Assembly: GCA_900543815.1 (NCBI GenBank)
Contig: UQST01000059.1
Location: forward strand, 1 to 11,916
Direction of reading: 5' to 3'
Source of the DNA: an uncultured Prevotellaceae bacterium
GTDB lineage: Bacteria > Bacteroidota > Bacteroidia > Bacteroidales > Bacteroidaceae
Length of the DNA stretch: 11,916 bases
The position numbers were made by a program, and so were the translations under genes. The notes under the pieces are model-generated. The model saw nothing but the letters and a program-made list of their open reading frames with translations. It was not told the origin of the DNA and did not search any database. How positions within the stretch are numbered: the stretch's first letter is position 1; each line of letters opens with the position of its first letter. Of this stretch, positions 4,996-11,785 are shown in pieces.

Positions 4996-5301
4996 ATGAG
5001 CGATTACCCAATGCTCATTTCCAATAAATTACACTCTTTTCGTAACTTCCACATACAAATTTACACCTTTTACGCCGAAGGAAAAAGGTTTCAGGCAACT
5101 TTACGCCCCATGACTCCGTTTTTCTGCGCACCAGGGAACATGGAGCGGCCTTTCACTCAGCCTCCCTGTCGCGGTCTATCATCCGCACCAGGGCATCGCT
5201 CTTGCCTGTCACCACCTTGCGGCAGAACATCTTGCCGCTCTGGCGCAGGCGGTCGTAGTCGTCGGTGTCCATCACATGGATGGTGGTGGCATAGTCGATG
5301 A
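4996..5301 (+). CDS. Reading frame of the element fused to chromosomal sequence (only about codons 1-38 look genuine)
   Basis: The frame starts MSDYPMLISNKLHSFRNFHI and continues QIYTFYAEGKRFQATLRP, an aromatic and basic N-terminus written in AT-rich codons that reads as real protein. From about codon 39 the composition changes sharply, and the last 149 nt (5153-5301) are antisense to the glycosyltransferase gene, giving a proline-, arginine- and cysteine-rich nonsense tail. It is preceded by a TAnnTTTG box at 4904 and an inverted repeat. The simplest reading is a gene of the element cut off, or left open, at its junction with the chromosome. No family is recognised. In the excised circle the frame might continue into the other end of the element. 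Confidence 0.4.
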   Translation: MSDYPMLISNKLHSFRNFHIQIYTFYAEGKRFQATLRPMTPFFCAPGNMERPFTQPPCRGLSSAPGHRSCLSPPCGRTSCRSGAGGRSRRCPSHGWWWHSR

Positions 5302-6046
5302 AGTGCAAGGGCGTGAGAGCTTCCAAGCCGGGATAGCGGCCTTCGGTGAGGATGCAACGGCTGCGCCAGACGGGATGATTGAAGGCAATGGTCTGGATGA
5401 GGGTCTCTGCGGGACAGAAGCTGTTGCGAAAGTAGTGGAGGAGCTCGGCATTGTGGTCGAACTCGTCAAGCAGGTGCACGGCCAGCTCCTGCGAGATGCA
5501 CCACCACGCACTGCCCTTATACAGTTTCCACTCAGTGCCACGCACGGTGAAATGCATAGACTTGCGGTAGCCCGTGAGACGCAGCAGGATGCGTGCCAGA
5601 ATGCCCAGACGCACATTGCGGAAAGCAGGGCGCGCCACGGTGTAGGTCTCCTTCTGGCCTGCCTCTATCAGGTCGGTGTCCATGCAGAAGCCCTGCAGGA
5701 TTTCCCTATCTCCCTGCTCCTCGAGCCAGCGGGTGATGCGTGCATTGCTCCACAGGGGATAGTCCATGCCGCTGAGGAAGAAGATGCGGTCGAAATGGCG
5801 GGGGAATGTGACAGCCGCCCTGATGAGGTTCATCTGATACTGCACCTCGCGCAGTGTGCCCCAGCGCACATCTACGCGGTCTCCGATATAGTGCACGTTG
5901 GGGAGGCTGAGGGCAGAAGCAAACTGGCTGAGGTCGCTCTTGGCATCTATATGAACGAAATACTCGGCATCGGCATGCAGGGCGAGCACCAGGCGACGCA
6001 GTTGTGCGGGGTCGGTGTGAGCGGATATCAAATAGGCAATGTTCAT
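5153..6046 (-). CDS. Glycosyltransferase, core-2/I-branching (GT14-like) family, 297 aa
   Basis: The protein fits the beta-1,6-N-acetylglucosaminyltransferase-like family (GT14, Pfam Branch). Visible motifs in order are the N-terminal MNIAYLISAH strand, FVHIDAKSD (about 30-38), VRWGTLREV (60-68), FLSGMDYPL (90-98), KGSAWWCIS (177-185) and FCPAETLIQTI (210-220), where Glu214 occupies the place of the catalytic glutamate. There is no signal peptide or membrane anchor, so it should act in the cytoplasm on a nucleotide-sugar donor, adding a branch sugar to a surface glycan; donor and acceptor are unknown. It follows the flippase by 98 nt and is probably in the same transcript. Its stop is the last chromosomal coding sequence before the mobile element. 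Confidence 0.85.
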   Translation of the reverse strand: MNIAYLISAHTDPAQLRRLVLALHADAEYFVHIDAKSDLSQFASALSLPNVHYIGDRVDVRWGTLREVQYQMNLIRAAVTFPRHFDRIFFLSGMDYPLWSNARITRWLEEQGDREILQGFCMDTDLIEAGQKETYTVARPAFRNVRLGILARILLRLTGYRKSMHFTVRGTEWKLYKGSAWWCISQELAVHLLDEFDHNAELLHYFRNSFCPAETLIQTIAFNHPVWRSRCILTEGRYPGLEALTPLHFIDYATTIHVMDTDDYDRLRQSGKMFCRKVVTGKSDALVRMIDRDREAE

Positions 6047-6144
6047 GGTGAAGCGGGTTGTGTTGTATTGTTTGTCAGATTATATAATGTATTCTTTGGG
6101 TTCAAAGGGCGGATTGCCGGAGGTAGTCTGGGACGGCAGGAGGG

Positions 6145-7590
6145 TCAGACCGAATTCTTGCGGTGCAGCAGATAGCCTGCTGCCTCTCGCATGATGCGGG
6201 CTCCGGTGAGCCACATGAGGGTGACGTAGAGCACGGCGGCCACCACTATCTTGGCCAGCATGAGCAGCCACAGATGCTCGATGGGACGCGTTACCCACCA
6301 GGTGAAAGCCATGCAGGCGGCACTGAGCAACAGGAAGGGGAGCACATCGCAGAGCGCCTCCCACAGCCTCAGACCTATCAAGCGCCAGGCAAAGAACTGC
6401 CATACGAAGAGCCACACGATGTTTATCGAGATGAAATAATACACCATGGCATAGAGGCCGAAGGAGTGCATGGCCACCAGGCCAACCAGTATGAGGATGC
6501 TGAGCGACATGGTGCTCCACATGTTGAGGTTGCTTTTGCCCTGGCTGATGACCATCTGGCCATAGAGGGTGAGCAGGGGGAACACGGCACCATAGATGCA
6601 TAGCAGGGACAGCAGAAAGGCGCTCTCCTCCCATTTCGGTCCCACGAATATCAGCAAGAACTCCCTGGCGATGAGTCCCACACCGAACATGCAGGGGAAG
6701 GACACGAAGGAGACAAAGCGAAGCATCTTGCGGAAGACCTGCCGGCTACGCTCCTTGCTGTCACGCACCTGCGCCATGACAGGCTGTGCCACACCAGTAA
6801 GCATGCCATTGATAGTGCAGGAACACATGTCGTCCCACTTGCGTGCATTGCCATAGACACCCGCTGAATGGGCACCGTAGAACTTGCCAAGGAGGAAACT
6901 GAAGGCGTTACTGCTGAGTGTGTTGACGATATTGGTGAGCAGGAGCTTGCTGCTGAAGCCGAACATCTGCCAGGCCGGACGGAGGTCGATGCGCAGTGAA
7001 GGACGCCAGGGAGAATAATGCCAGTTCATCACCGTCATGCAGGAGATGAAGAGCAGGCTCTGTGTGGCGAGTCCCCAATAGGCATAGCCCTGCCACGCCA
7101 TGAGGATGCCCACCACATTGGAGAGCACCAGACTGGTCACAGCTATGATGCACGTCTGCTTGTTCATCATGTTGCGGAACAGCCAGGCACGCTGTACGGT
7201 GCCGAAGCTGGCGGCCAGAAAGCCCAGGAACATATAGCGGCTGAGCCAAAGCAAGTCGGCATCGCCATAGAAGTCAGCGATGAGCGGTGCACACAGGTAG
7301 AGCACCGCATAGAGCGTGCCACCCATGAGGATGTTGAACCAGAAGACGGCATTGTAGTCCCTGTCGGTGGGTTGCTTCAGATTGCAGAGAGCGGCCATGA
7401 AGCCGCTCTCCTGCAATGTGCTGGCCAGGTTGGCAAAGACCGTGAGCATGGCTATCTTGCCATAGTCACTGGGCGAGAGCAGTCGCAGGAGGAAGATGCC
7501 GAACAGCGCGCCAAGCAACTGCACAGCGCCATTGTTCAGTCCTCCCCATAGAAATCCTCTCGCAGCCTTCTCCTTCAGTTCACCTGCCAT
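6145..7590 (-). CDS. Polysaccharide flippase (MOP/Wzx-like), 481 aa
   Basis: This multi-pass inner-membrane protein is of the oligosaccharidyl-lipid flippase group (Polysacc_synt/WzxC-like) and would move lipid-linked glycan units across the inner membrane. The N-terminus reads MAGELKEKAARGFLWGGLNN, then the family pattern LLRLLSPSDYGKIAMLTVFA and LQESGFMAALCNLKQPTDRD. About 12-14 hydrophobic segments are spread over the chain, and the length is normal. Cytoplasmic loops are basic (RDSKERSRQVFRKMLR near residue 275). It starts 74 nt after metG and is followed by the GT14 gene, suggesting a small glycan locus. No promoter box is visible in the gap after metG, so read-through from metG is likely. 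Specificity cannot be inferred. Confidence 0.85.
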   Translation of the reverse strand: MAGELKEKAARGFLWGGLNNGAVQLLGALFGIFLLRLLSPSDYGKIAMLTVFANLASTLQESGFMAALCNLKQPTDRDYNAVFWFNILMGGTLYAVLYLCAPLIADFYGDADLLWLSRYMFLGFLAASFGTVQRAWLFRNMMNKQTCIIAVTSLVLSNVVGILMAWQGYAYWGLATQSLLFISCMTVMNWHYSPWRPSLRIDLRPAWQMFGFSSKLLLTNIVNTLSSNAFSFLLGKFYGAHSAGVYGNARKWDDMCSCTINGMLTGVAQPVMAQVRDSKERSRQVFRKMLRFVSFVSFPCMFGVGLIAREFLLIFVGPKWEESAFLLSLLCIYGAVFPLLTLYGQMVISQGKSNLNMWSTMSLSILILVGLVAMHSFGLYAMVYYFISINIVWLFVWQFFAWRLIGLRLWEALCDVLPFLLLSAACMAFTWWVTRPIEHLWLLMLAKIVVAAVLYVTLMWLTGARIMREAAGYLLHRKNSV

Positions 7591-7610
7591 ATTGCGTATT
7601 TGTCCGTAAC

Positions 7611-7636
7611 GTACAGAATGTACCGTGCCAACGGTG
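7611..7636. repeat. Overlapping short inverted repeats between metG and the flippase gene
   Basis: GTACA/TGTAC (7611-7615/7619-7623) overlaps ACCGT/ACGGT (7622-7626/7631-7635). They share bases, so only one can form. No U-tract follows on the minus strand. A partial terminator or operator is possible; otherwise this gap holds nothing. Confidence 0.3.
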
Positions 7637-7664
7637 CCCTGCAGTCAGAGCAGCCGCCTGCCGG

Positions 7665-9725
7665 CTATTCCACAGTGCTTCCGCCCTTTACCTCATCCAG
7701 CGTGGTGGTGACACTGAGGTTGCCATCATAGTTCACCGCACTGAGTATCATGCCATGACTCTCCTCGCCCATGATCTTACGGGGAGCGAGGTTGGCAATG
7801 AAGAGCACGCGCTTGCCCACCATCTGCTCAGGCTCATACCACTGCGCGATACCGCTCAGGATGGTGCGGTCGGTGCCGCTGCCGTCATCAAGGGAGAAGC
7901 ACAGGAGCTTCTTGCTTTTCTTTACCTTTTCGCAAGCCTTCACTATGCCCACACGTATGTCAAGCTTCTGGAAGTCCTCAAAGGCCACGGTCTCCTTGAC
8001 GGGCTGGGCCTTATAGGCAGCCTCCTCATTGGCCTTGATGGTATCCTGCAGCTTCTTCATCTGCAGTTCGATGGCCTCATCCTCCACCTTGGTAAAGAGG
8101 AGCTCGGGCTTGGGCAGGCGCTTGCCGGGTGCCAGGAGGTCGGTCTTGCCGAGGTCTTCCCAGCTGAACTCAGGCATGTCTATCATGGTGCGCAGCCTCT
8201 CGCTGCTGAATGGCAGGAAAGGTTCAAAGGCAATGGCCAGGTTGGCCGTCAGCTGAAGACTGATGTAGATGACGGTCTTCACGCGCTCCGGATCAGTCTT
8301 CACCACCTTCCAAGGCTCGCTGTCGGCTATGTACTTGTTGCCTATGCGGGCCAGGTTCATGGCCTCCTTCTGCGCCTCACGGAACTTGAATGCCTCGAGC
8401 AAGCCCTCCAACTTCTCCTTCACACCGCGGAACTCATCGAGTGTCTGCTGGTCGTAATCGGTCAGCCGGCCCGGTGCGGGCACCTCGCCGTCGTAGTACT
8501 TCTGTGTGAGCTGCAGGGCGCGGTTGACGAAGTTGCCATATACGGCCACCAACTCATTGTTGCAGCGGGCCTGATAGTCTGCCCAGGTGAAGTCATTGTC
8601 CTTCGTCTCAGGGGCGTTGGCAGTGAGCACATAGCGGAGCTCGTCCTGCCTGCCGGGCATCTCGTCGAGGTATTCGTTGAGCCACACAGCATAGTTCTTG
8701 CTGGTGCTTATCTTATTACCTTCCAGATTGAGGAACTCATTGCTGGGCACGTTATCGGGCAGGATGTAGCCGCCATGTGCCTTGAGCATTGAGGGGAACA
8801 CGATACAGTGGAACACGATATTGTCCTTGCCGATGAAGTGCACCAGCCTGGTCTCGGGATCCTTCCACCATGTCTCCCAGCTACCAAACTTCTCTGGCTG
8901 GGCATCGCACAGCTCTTTAGTATTGCTTATATAGCCGATGGGGGCATCAAACCACACGTAGAGCACCTTGCCCTCAGCGCCCTCCACGGGTACGGGGATG
9001 CCCCAGTCGAGGTCGCGGGTGACGGCTCTGGGATGCAGGCCACCGTCGAGCCAGCTCTTGCACTGCCCATAGACATTGCTTCTCCACTCCTTATGACCCT
9101 GCAGAATCCACTGCTCCAGCCAGGGCTGATACTGGTCAAGTGGCAGGTACCAGTGCTTTGTGGCACGCTTCACCAGCGGATTGCCAGTCTCGGCGTTATA
9201 GGGATTGATGAGTTCCTCAGGGCTGAGCGTGGCACCACACTTCTCGCACTGGTCGCCATAAGCCTCCGCTGCGTGGCATCGCGGACACTCGCCGCGTATG
9301 TTTCGGTCCGTAAGGAAATGGCCGGTCTGCTCGTCATAGAACTGCTCGCTAACCTTCTCCACGAACTTGCCCTCGTCATAGAGTTTGCGGAAGAAGTCGC
9401 TTGCGAGCTTGTGGTGAGTGGGGCTCGTGGTGCGGCTATACACGTCGAACGAGATGCCGAAGCGCTTGAAACTTTCCTTGATAAGCTCATGATAGCGGTC
9501 CACCACCTGCTGCACGGTGATTCCCTCCTTGCGTGCACGGATGGTGACAGGCACTCCGTGCTCGTCGCTACCACCGATGAAGGCTACCTGGCGTCCCTTA
9601 AGTCGCAAGTAGCGCACGTATATGTCGGCGGGTACATACACCCCCGCCAGGTGACCTATATGCACTGGGCCGTTGGCATATGGCAAAGCGGCCGTGACAG
9701 TTGTTCTCTTGAAGTTCTTTTCCAT
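7665..9725 (-). CDS. metG: Methionyl-tRNA synthetase, 686 aa
   Basis: This enzyme charges tRNA-Met with methionine using ATP in the cytoplasm and is essential. The class I Rossmann signature HIGH is at residues 22-25 in PYANGPVHIGHLAG. Cysteines 147, 150, 160 and 163 (CPRC and CEKC) form the zinc knuckle. The second ATP motif is KISTS (338-342), a known type of variant of KMSKS. The anticodon-binding helical domain follows. The last ~105 residues, from FQKLDIRVGIV, form the tRNA-binding (EMAP/Trbp111-like) domain that drives dimerisation in long bacterial MetRS. The length is full. It is transcribed from its own TACCTTTG promoter at 9745-9752, and the flippase and glycosyltransferase genes follow in the same direction. 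Confidence 0.97.
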   Translation of the reverse strand: MEKNFKRTTVTAALPYANGPVHIGHLAGVYVPADIYVRYLRLKGRQVAFIGGSDEHGVPVTIRARKEGITVQQVVDRYHELIKESFKRFGISFDVYSRTTSPTHHKLASDFFRKLYDEGKFVEKVSEQFYDEQTGHFLTDRNIRGECPRCHAAEAYGDQCEKCGATLSPEELINPYNAETGNPLVKRATKHWYLPLDQYQPWLEQWILQGHKEWRSNVYGQCKSWLDGGLHPRAVTRDLDWGIPVPVEGAEGKVLYVWFDAPIGYISNTKELCDAQPEKFGSWETWWKDPETRLVHFIGKDNIVFHCIVFPSMLKAHGGYILPDNVPSNEFLNLEGNKISTSKNYAVWLNEYLDEMPGRQDELRYVLTANAPETKDNDFTWADYQARCNNELVAVYGNFVNRALQLTQKYYDGEVPAPGRLTDYDQQTLDEFRGVKEKLEGLLEAFKFREAQKEAMNLARIGNKYIADSEPWKVVKTDPERVKTVIYISLQLTANLAIAFEPFLPFSSERLRTMIDMPEFSWEDLGKTDLLAPGKRLPKPELLFTKVEDEAIELQMKKLQDTIKANEEAAYKAQPVKETVAFEDFQKLDIRVGIVKACEKVKKSKKLLCFSLDDGSGTDRTILSGIAQWYEPEQMVGKRVLFIANLAPRKIMGEESHGMILSAVNYDGNLSVTTTLDEVKGGSTVE

Positions 9726-9744
9726 CGCAATTTTTTGATTTGTG

Positions 9745-9752
9745 CAAAGGTA
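9745..9752 (-). promoter_or_regulatory. metG promoter -7 box (TACCTTTG)
   Basis: The minus-strand TACCTTTG is a perfect TAnnTTTG. Transcription should begin near 9740, leaving a leader of only about 14 nt before the ATG at 9725, A-rich and without a Shine-Dalgarno box. A clear -33 TTTG is not visible at the usual spacing. Confidence 0.6.
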
Positions 9753-9846
9753 CTATTTTTCCCTTGTAAATCACTGCCCCTGGGCTGGAATTTTGCCTCT
9801 CGGACCCTGGCGCACCGCTTGAAGCGGCACGGAGGGCAGCTGCGGG

Positions 9847-10827
9847 CTACTCCACAGTGAAATTCACCAAGATCGGCAGATGGTCAGAGGGGTGATAGAA
9901 GTTGCTCAACTTCTGTGCATCACGCACCTGGCTGGTGTAGGCATCACGTATCACGCGGGCCTCGGTGATGCGCTCATACACGGGTCGCGTGCAATAGACA
10001 AAGTCGATGCGGCCACCTGTGGAAGTGCTGACAAACTGGTGGGGATGCCTGTAGGCAATGATGTCGATATAGGGGGTGTGCTCCAGGATGAATCCCTGAG
10101 TCCAGAAGCGCGGGTCCTCGGGCGCATAGTGGTAGTGGAAATTGTCCAATGGCGAGCGCGAGTTGAAGTCGCCCATCATGAGCCACATTTGCCTGTCCCC
10201 ATCGGGCACGCTGCCCAGGGTGTGCCTGTAGATGTACTCCACCTCCATCCGCCGCTGCCTGTCACCGCCATGCCCGGCGATGCTCTGTTCGCGGTCCTTG
10301 GCGCCCTGGGCATATGCCTGGGGCCATGTGTGCAGTGCCACAAGGTTGATGCTCTGCTTGCCCACCTGCATCTGCGCCCAGCCGGCGCCGTGTGCCACCA
10401 GCGTGTCGGCATTGCCGCCCAGACGCTTCACATTGGTCAGAGGGAAGCGCGAGGTGATTACCTGGGGATAGTTGTCGCGGTGCTCTCCTATATATATATA
10501 GGTATGACCGTAGCGTGCCGCCAGTTCGGGCCAGCGTCCGGGCAACTGGCGTTCCTCCCGCGGCAGAGCCTTGTCGGAATTGGTGCGCCATATGCTCTGC
10601 GCCTCACACCACACGCACACGTCGGGCTTCAGGCTGTCCACCCACGAGGTGAAGCGCCGGTAGTCATCGGTCTGCCCGTCCCACATGCCGTTCTGTATGT
10701 TCCAATACAGCAGACGCACGCTTTGTGCACGCCTCGCAGTCTTTCCCTTGCGTGCCAGCATGCTGCCGGCACACGTGATGCAAGCCAGTACCAGCATGGC
10801 CAGCACCCTCATGATACGGCCGCTCAT
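9847..10827 (-). CDS. Exported endonuclease/exonuclease/phosphatase-family protein, 326 aa
   Basis: The fold is that of the DNase I-like (EEP) superfamily of metal-dependent phosphoesterases. Motifs in order are LLYWNIQNG with Asn43/Asn46, CVWCEAQ with Glu75 (metal ligand), ALHTWP, MMGDFNSRS (GDFN), GRIDFVY and a C-terminal SDHLPILVNF, so the active site appears complete. The start at 10827 is chosen because its ATGA overlaps the stop of the 127-aa gene; MRVLAML at 10812 is an alternative. A hydrophobic N-terminus (RVLAMLVLACITCAGSMLA) looks like a signal peptide; VLAC could be a weak lipobox. Periplasmic or surface location is therefore likely. The substrate (DNA, phospholipid or phosphosugar) cannot be told. 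Confidence 0.82.
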   Translation of the reverse strand: MSGRIMRVLAMLVLACITCAGSMLARKGKTARRAQSVRLLYWNIQNGMWDGQTDDYRRFTSWVDSLKPDVCVWCEAQSIWRTNSDKALPREERQLPGRWPELAARYGHTYIYIGEHRDNYPQVITSRFPLTNVKRLGGNADTLVAHGAGWAQMQVGKQSINLVALHTWPQAYAQGAKDREQSIAGHGGDRQRRMEVEYIYRHTLGSVPDGDRQMWLMMGDFNSRSPLDNFHYHYAPEDPRFWTQGFILEHTPYIDIIAYRHPHQFVSTSTGGRIDFVYCTRPVYERITEARVIRDAYTSQVRDAQKLSNFYHPSDHLPILVNFTVE

Positions 10828-11207
10828 ACCTGCTCCTCCTTGCCAGCCTGCGCGTCCTCCCATTGCTGCCACTCCTCCATGGCCTTCTTCCAATCGGTTC
10901 CCTCGGCAGGCGGATTGGCTTCAAGCCGGGCGGCCTCATCGCGTGCACGGTCACGCGCTCGCTTCTCCTTCATATCGGCAATGGTGGCATCGTCGAGTAT
11001 CAGGATGGCCCCACGCTCCAGAGCAGCATCGAGCTCGGCCTCTCCGAAAGCCTTGCCTGGCTCGTTGAAGTCGGATATGTTGAACTCATAATCCACGCGC
11101 AACACGTGGCGAATCATCTTCTGGCCGAACCTCTTTGTGCTGTTCTTCCTCCTCAGAAGGCCCTTGATTTCCTTTATCTCCTGCGCGGAGAACTTGTTTC
11201 TACCCAT
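10824..11207 (-). CDS. Hypothetical 127-aa protein, charged, coiled-coil C-terminus
   Basis: The N-terminal half, MGRNKFSAQEIKEIKGLLRR then FGQKMIRHVLRVDYEFNISDF and GKAFGEAELDAALERGAI, looks like a small folded helical domain I associate loosely with uncharacterised Bacteroidales proteins. From about residue 78 it turns into a continuous charged helix (DMKEKRARDRARDEAARLEA), then a glutamate- and tryptophan-rich tail ending GKEEQV. There is no signal peptide. Its TGA overlaps the ATG of the EEP gene, so the two are translationally coupled, and the 72-aa gene lies 7 nt upstream. The basic N-terminus could contact nucleic acid; function is unknown. Confidence 0.7.
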   Translation of the reverse strand: MGRNKFSAQEIKEIKGLLRRKNSTKRFGQKMIRHVLRVDYEFNISDFNEPGKAFGEAELDAALERGAILILDDATIADMKEKRARDRARDEAARLEANPPAEGTDWKKAMEEWQQWEDAQAGKEEQV

Positions 11208-11214
11208 AGTCCGT

Positions 11215-11433
11215 TCAGCAGGAGAAGTTTTCGTCCACCGTCCATTCCTTCATCTCCAGCCCGTGCGCGGCAGTGCAGTGGTCATGTATCCAGTGCTGCT
11301 TCTCCTCCTCAAGGCTGTTCCACACTACGGTACACTCGGGGTAAACCACCTCGCGCCCAGCCACTTTCGAGGCTATGCGCTGTTTCTCGGCCACGGTGAG
11401 CGAAGCCCACCACTCATTCAACGTATAGTTCAT
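11215..11433 (-). CDS. Hypothetical 72-aa protein, first gene of the EEP operon
   Basis: The ATG at 11433, giving MNYTLNEWWASLTVAEKQRI, is preferred to one 16 codons upstream, because the extension is proline- and glycine-rich. The sequence continues ASKVAGREVVYPECTVVWNS, then LEEEKQHWIHDHCTAAHGLE. It is small, acidic and tryptophan-rich, with a Cys and several His in a tight group (HWIHDHC), which could bind metal, though no family is recognised. It ends 7 nt before the 127-aa gene, and a TAACTTTG box lies about 75 nt upstream, so it leads a three-gene transcript with the EEP gene last. Confidence 0.7.
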   Translation of the reverse strand: MNYTLNEWWASLTVAEKQRIASKVAGREVVYPECTVVWNSLEEEKQHWIHDHCTAAHGLEMKEWTVDENFSC

Positions 11434-11505
11434 TGCATTCTCATTTAGTTGCGGGAAAAGGCCCGGCGCACCCCTTGGCATGCCTCAGGAGCCACTCCCT
11501 CACCA

Positions 11506-11513
11506 CAAAGTTA
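11506..11513 (-). promoter_or_regulatory. Promoter -7 box for the 72-aa/127-aa/EEP operon
   Basis: TAACTTTG on the minus strand matches TAnnTTTG. The start would be near 11500, leaving a leader of roughly 67 nt. No well-spaced -33 TTTG is present; a TTTTG lies only about 13 nt upstream of the box. Confidence 0.5.
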
Positions 11514-11543
11514 CATGTTTTTGGGGCAAAATAGCCGTCTTTC

Positions 11544-11559
11544 CTTGATTTATATCAAG
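11544..11559. promoter_or_regulatory. Small palindrome between divergent promoters
   Basis: CTTGAT (11544-11549) and ATCAAG (11554-11559) are perfect complements with a 4-nt spacer, located between the leftward and rightward promoter boxes. The position suits an operator acting on both, without further evidence. Confidence 0.35.
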
Positions 11560-11594
11560 AAAGTTGGACTTCACAGCGTTTTTCTTTGGATTTT

Positions 11595-11627
11595 TTTGGG
11601 CGTTGCGAGGATTTCGCCTTAACTTTG
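11595..11627 (+). promoter_or_regulatory. Rightward promoter, -33 TTTG and -7 TAACTTTG
   Basis: TTTG at 11595-11598 and TAACTTTG at 11620-11627 are separated by 21 nt, within the Bacteroidales consensus spacing. This is the best promoter in the window. Transcription should start near 11634 and run right into non-coding sequence. Confidence 0.7.
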
Positions 11628-11690
11628 CACCAGCAAAAGGGACGGATACATAACGGAACTGTGAAGTTCTAACTTCCGTCTTAGGTGTTT

Positions 11691-11744
11691 TTAGGTTATA
11701 AAGATTGTTAGTTTTTGTTTTTTAGGTTAATAAAGATTGTTAGT
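11691..11744 (+). repeat. Two direct repeats of 22 and 23 nt
   Basis: Copies at 11691-11712 and 11722-11744 both run TTAGGTTA to TAAAGATTGTTAGT and differ by one inserted A, with a T-rich spacer. A further TTAGGT stands at 11681. They lie in the predicted RNA between its first hairpin and its terminator. Confidence 0.7.
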
Positions 11745-11748
11745 AAGG

Positions 11749-11785
11749 AGAAGCTTTTCCGTGAGGAAGTGCTTCTTTTTGTTTT
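11749..11785 (+). terminator. Intrinsic terminator, plus strand
   Basis: AGAAGC (11749-11754) pairs with GCTTCT (11771-11776), and TTCC (11757-11760) with GGAA (11765-11768) around a GTGA tetraloop, with a 2x2 internal loop. TTTTGTTTT follows directly. It is the strongest intrinsic terminator seen here. Confidence 0.65.

Larger units (their letters stand above)
1..5110. mobile_element. Terminal part of a Bacteroidales integrative conjugative element (right boundary approximate)
   Basis: This stretch carries a minus-strand chain of very small genes together with PcfK-like, PcfJ-like and DUF3873 proteins, a combination I know from Bacteroides-type conjugative transposons. Its base composition is clearly less G+C-rich than the metG side of the window. 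No integrase, relaxase or tra gene lies inside the window, so assignment to an integrative conjugative element rests on the accessory gene set alone, and the rest of the element would lie left of position 1. The right boundary is placed near 5100, where an AT-rich plus-strand reading frame runs into sequence antisense to a chromosomal glycosyltransferase gene. A plasmid-derived or decayed island is possible instead. Confidence 0.6.
11634..11785 (+). ncRNA. Candidate short RNA or attenuated leader, about 150 nt
   Basis: The segment runs from the predicted start at about 11634 to an intrinsic terminator ending near 11785. It contains no ATG-initiated frame of note. At the 5' end, bases 11653-11679 can fold two ways: GAACT-GTGA-AGTTC (11656-11669), or a stem using AAGTT/AACTT closed by ACGG/CCGT. 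Two near-identical direct repeats follow, then the terminator. This is either a small regulatory RNA or the attenuator of a gene beyond the window. I could not match it to tRNA, tmRNA, SRP RNA or RNase P cores. Confidence 0.45.

Noticed and set aside
5276..6175. Plus-strand open frame of 299 codons antisense to the GT14 gene
   Set aside because: Shadow frame in G+C-rich sequence; the minus-strand product carries all GT14 motifs.
8808..9860. Plus-strand open frame of 350 codons antisense to metG
   Set aside because: It is a shadow of the strongly biased metG codons; motifs and promoter support the minus strand only. The same holds for the 345-codon frame at 7755-8792.
9880..11091. Plus-strand open frame of 403 codons antisense to the EEP operon
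   Set aside because: The histidine-, alanine- and glycine-rich translation has no domain pattern, while the minus strand shows complete EEP motifs.
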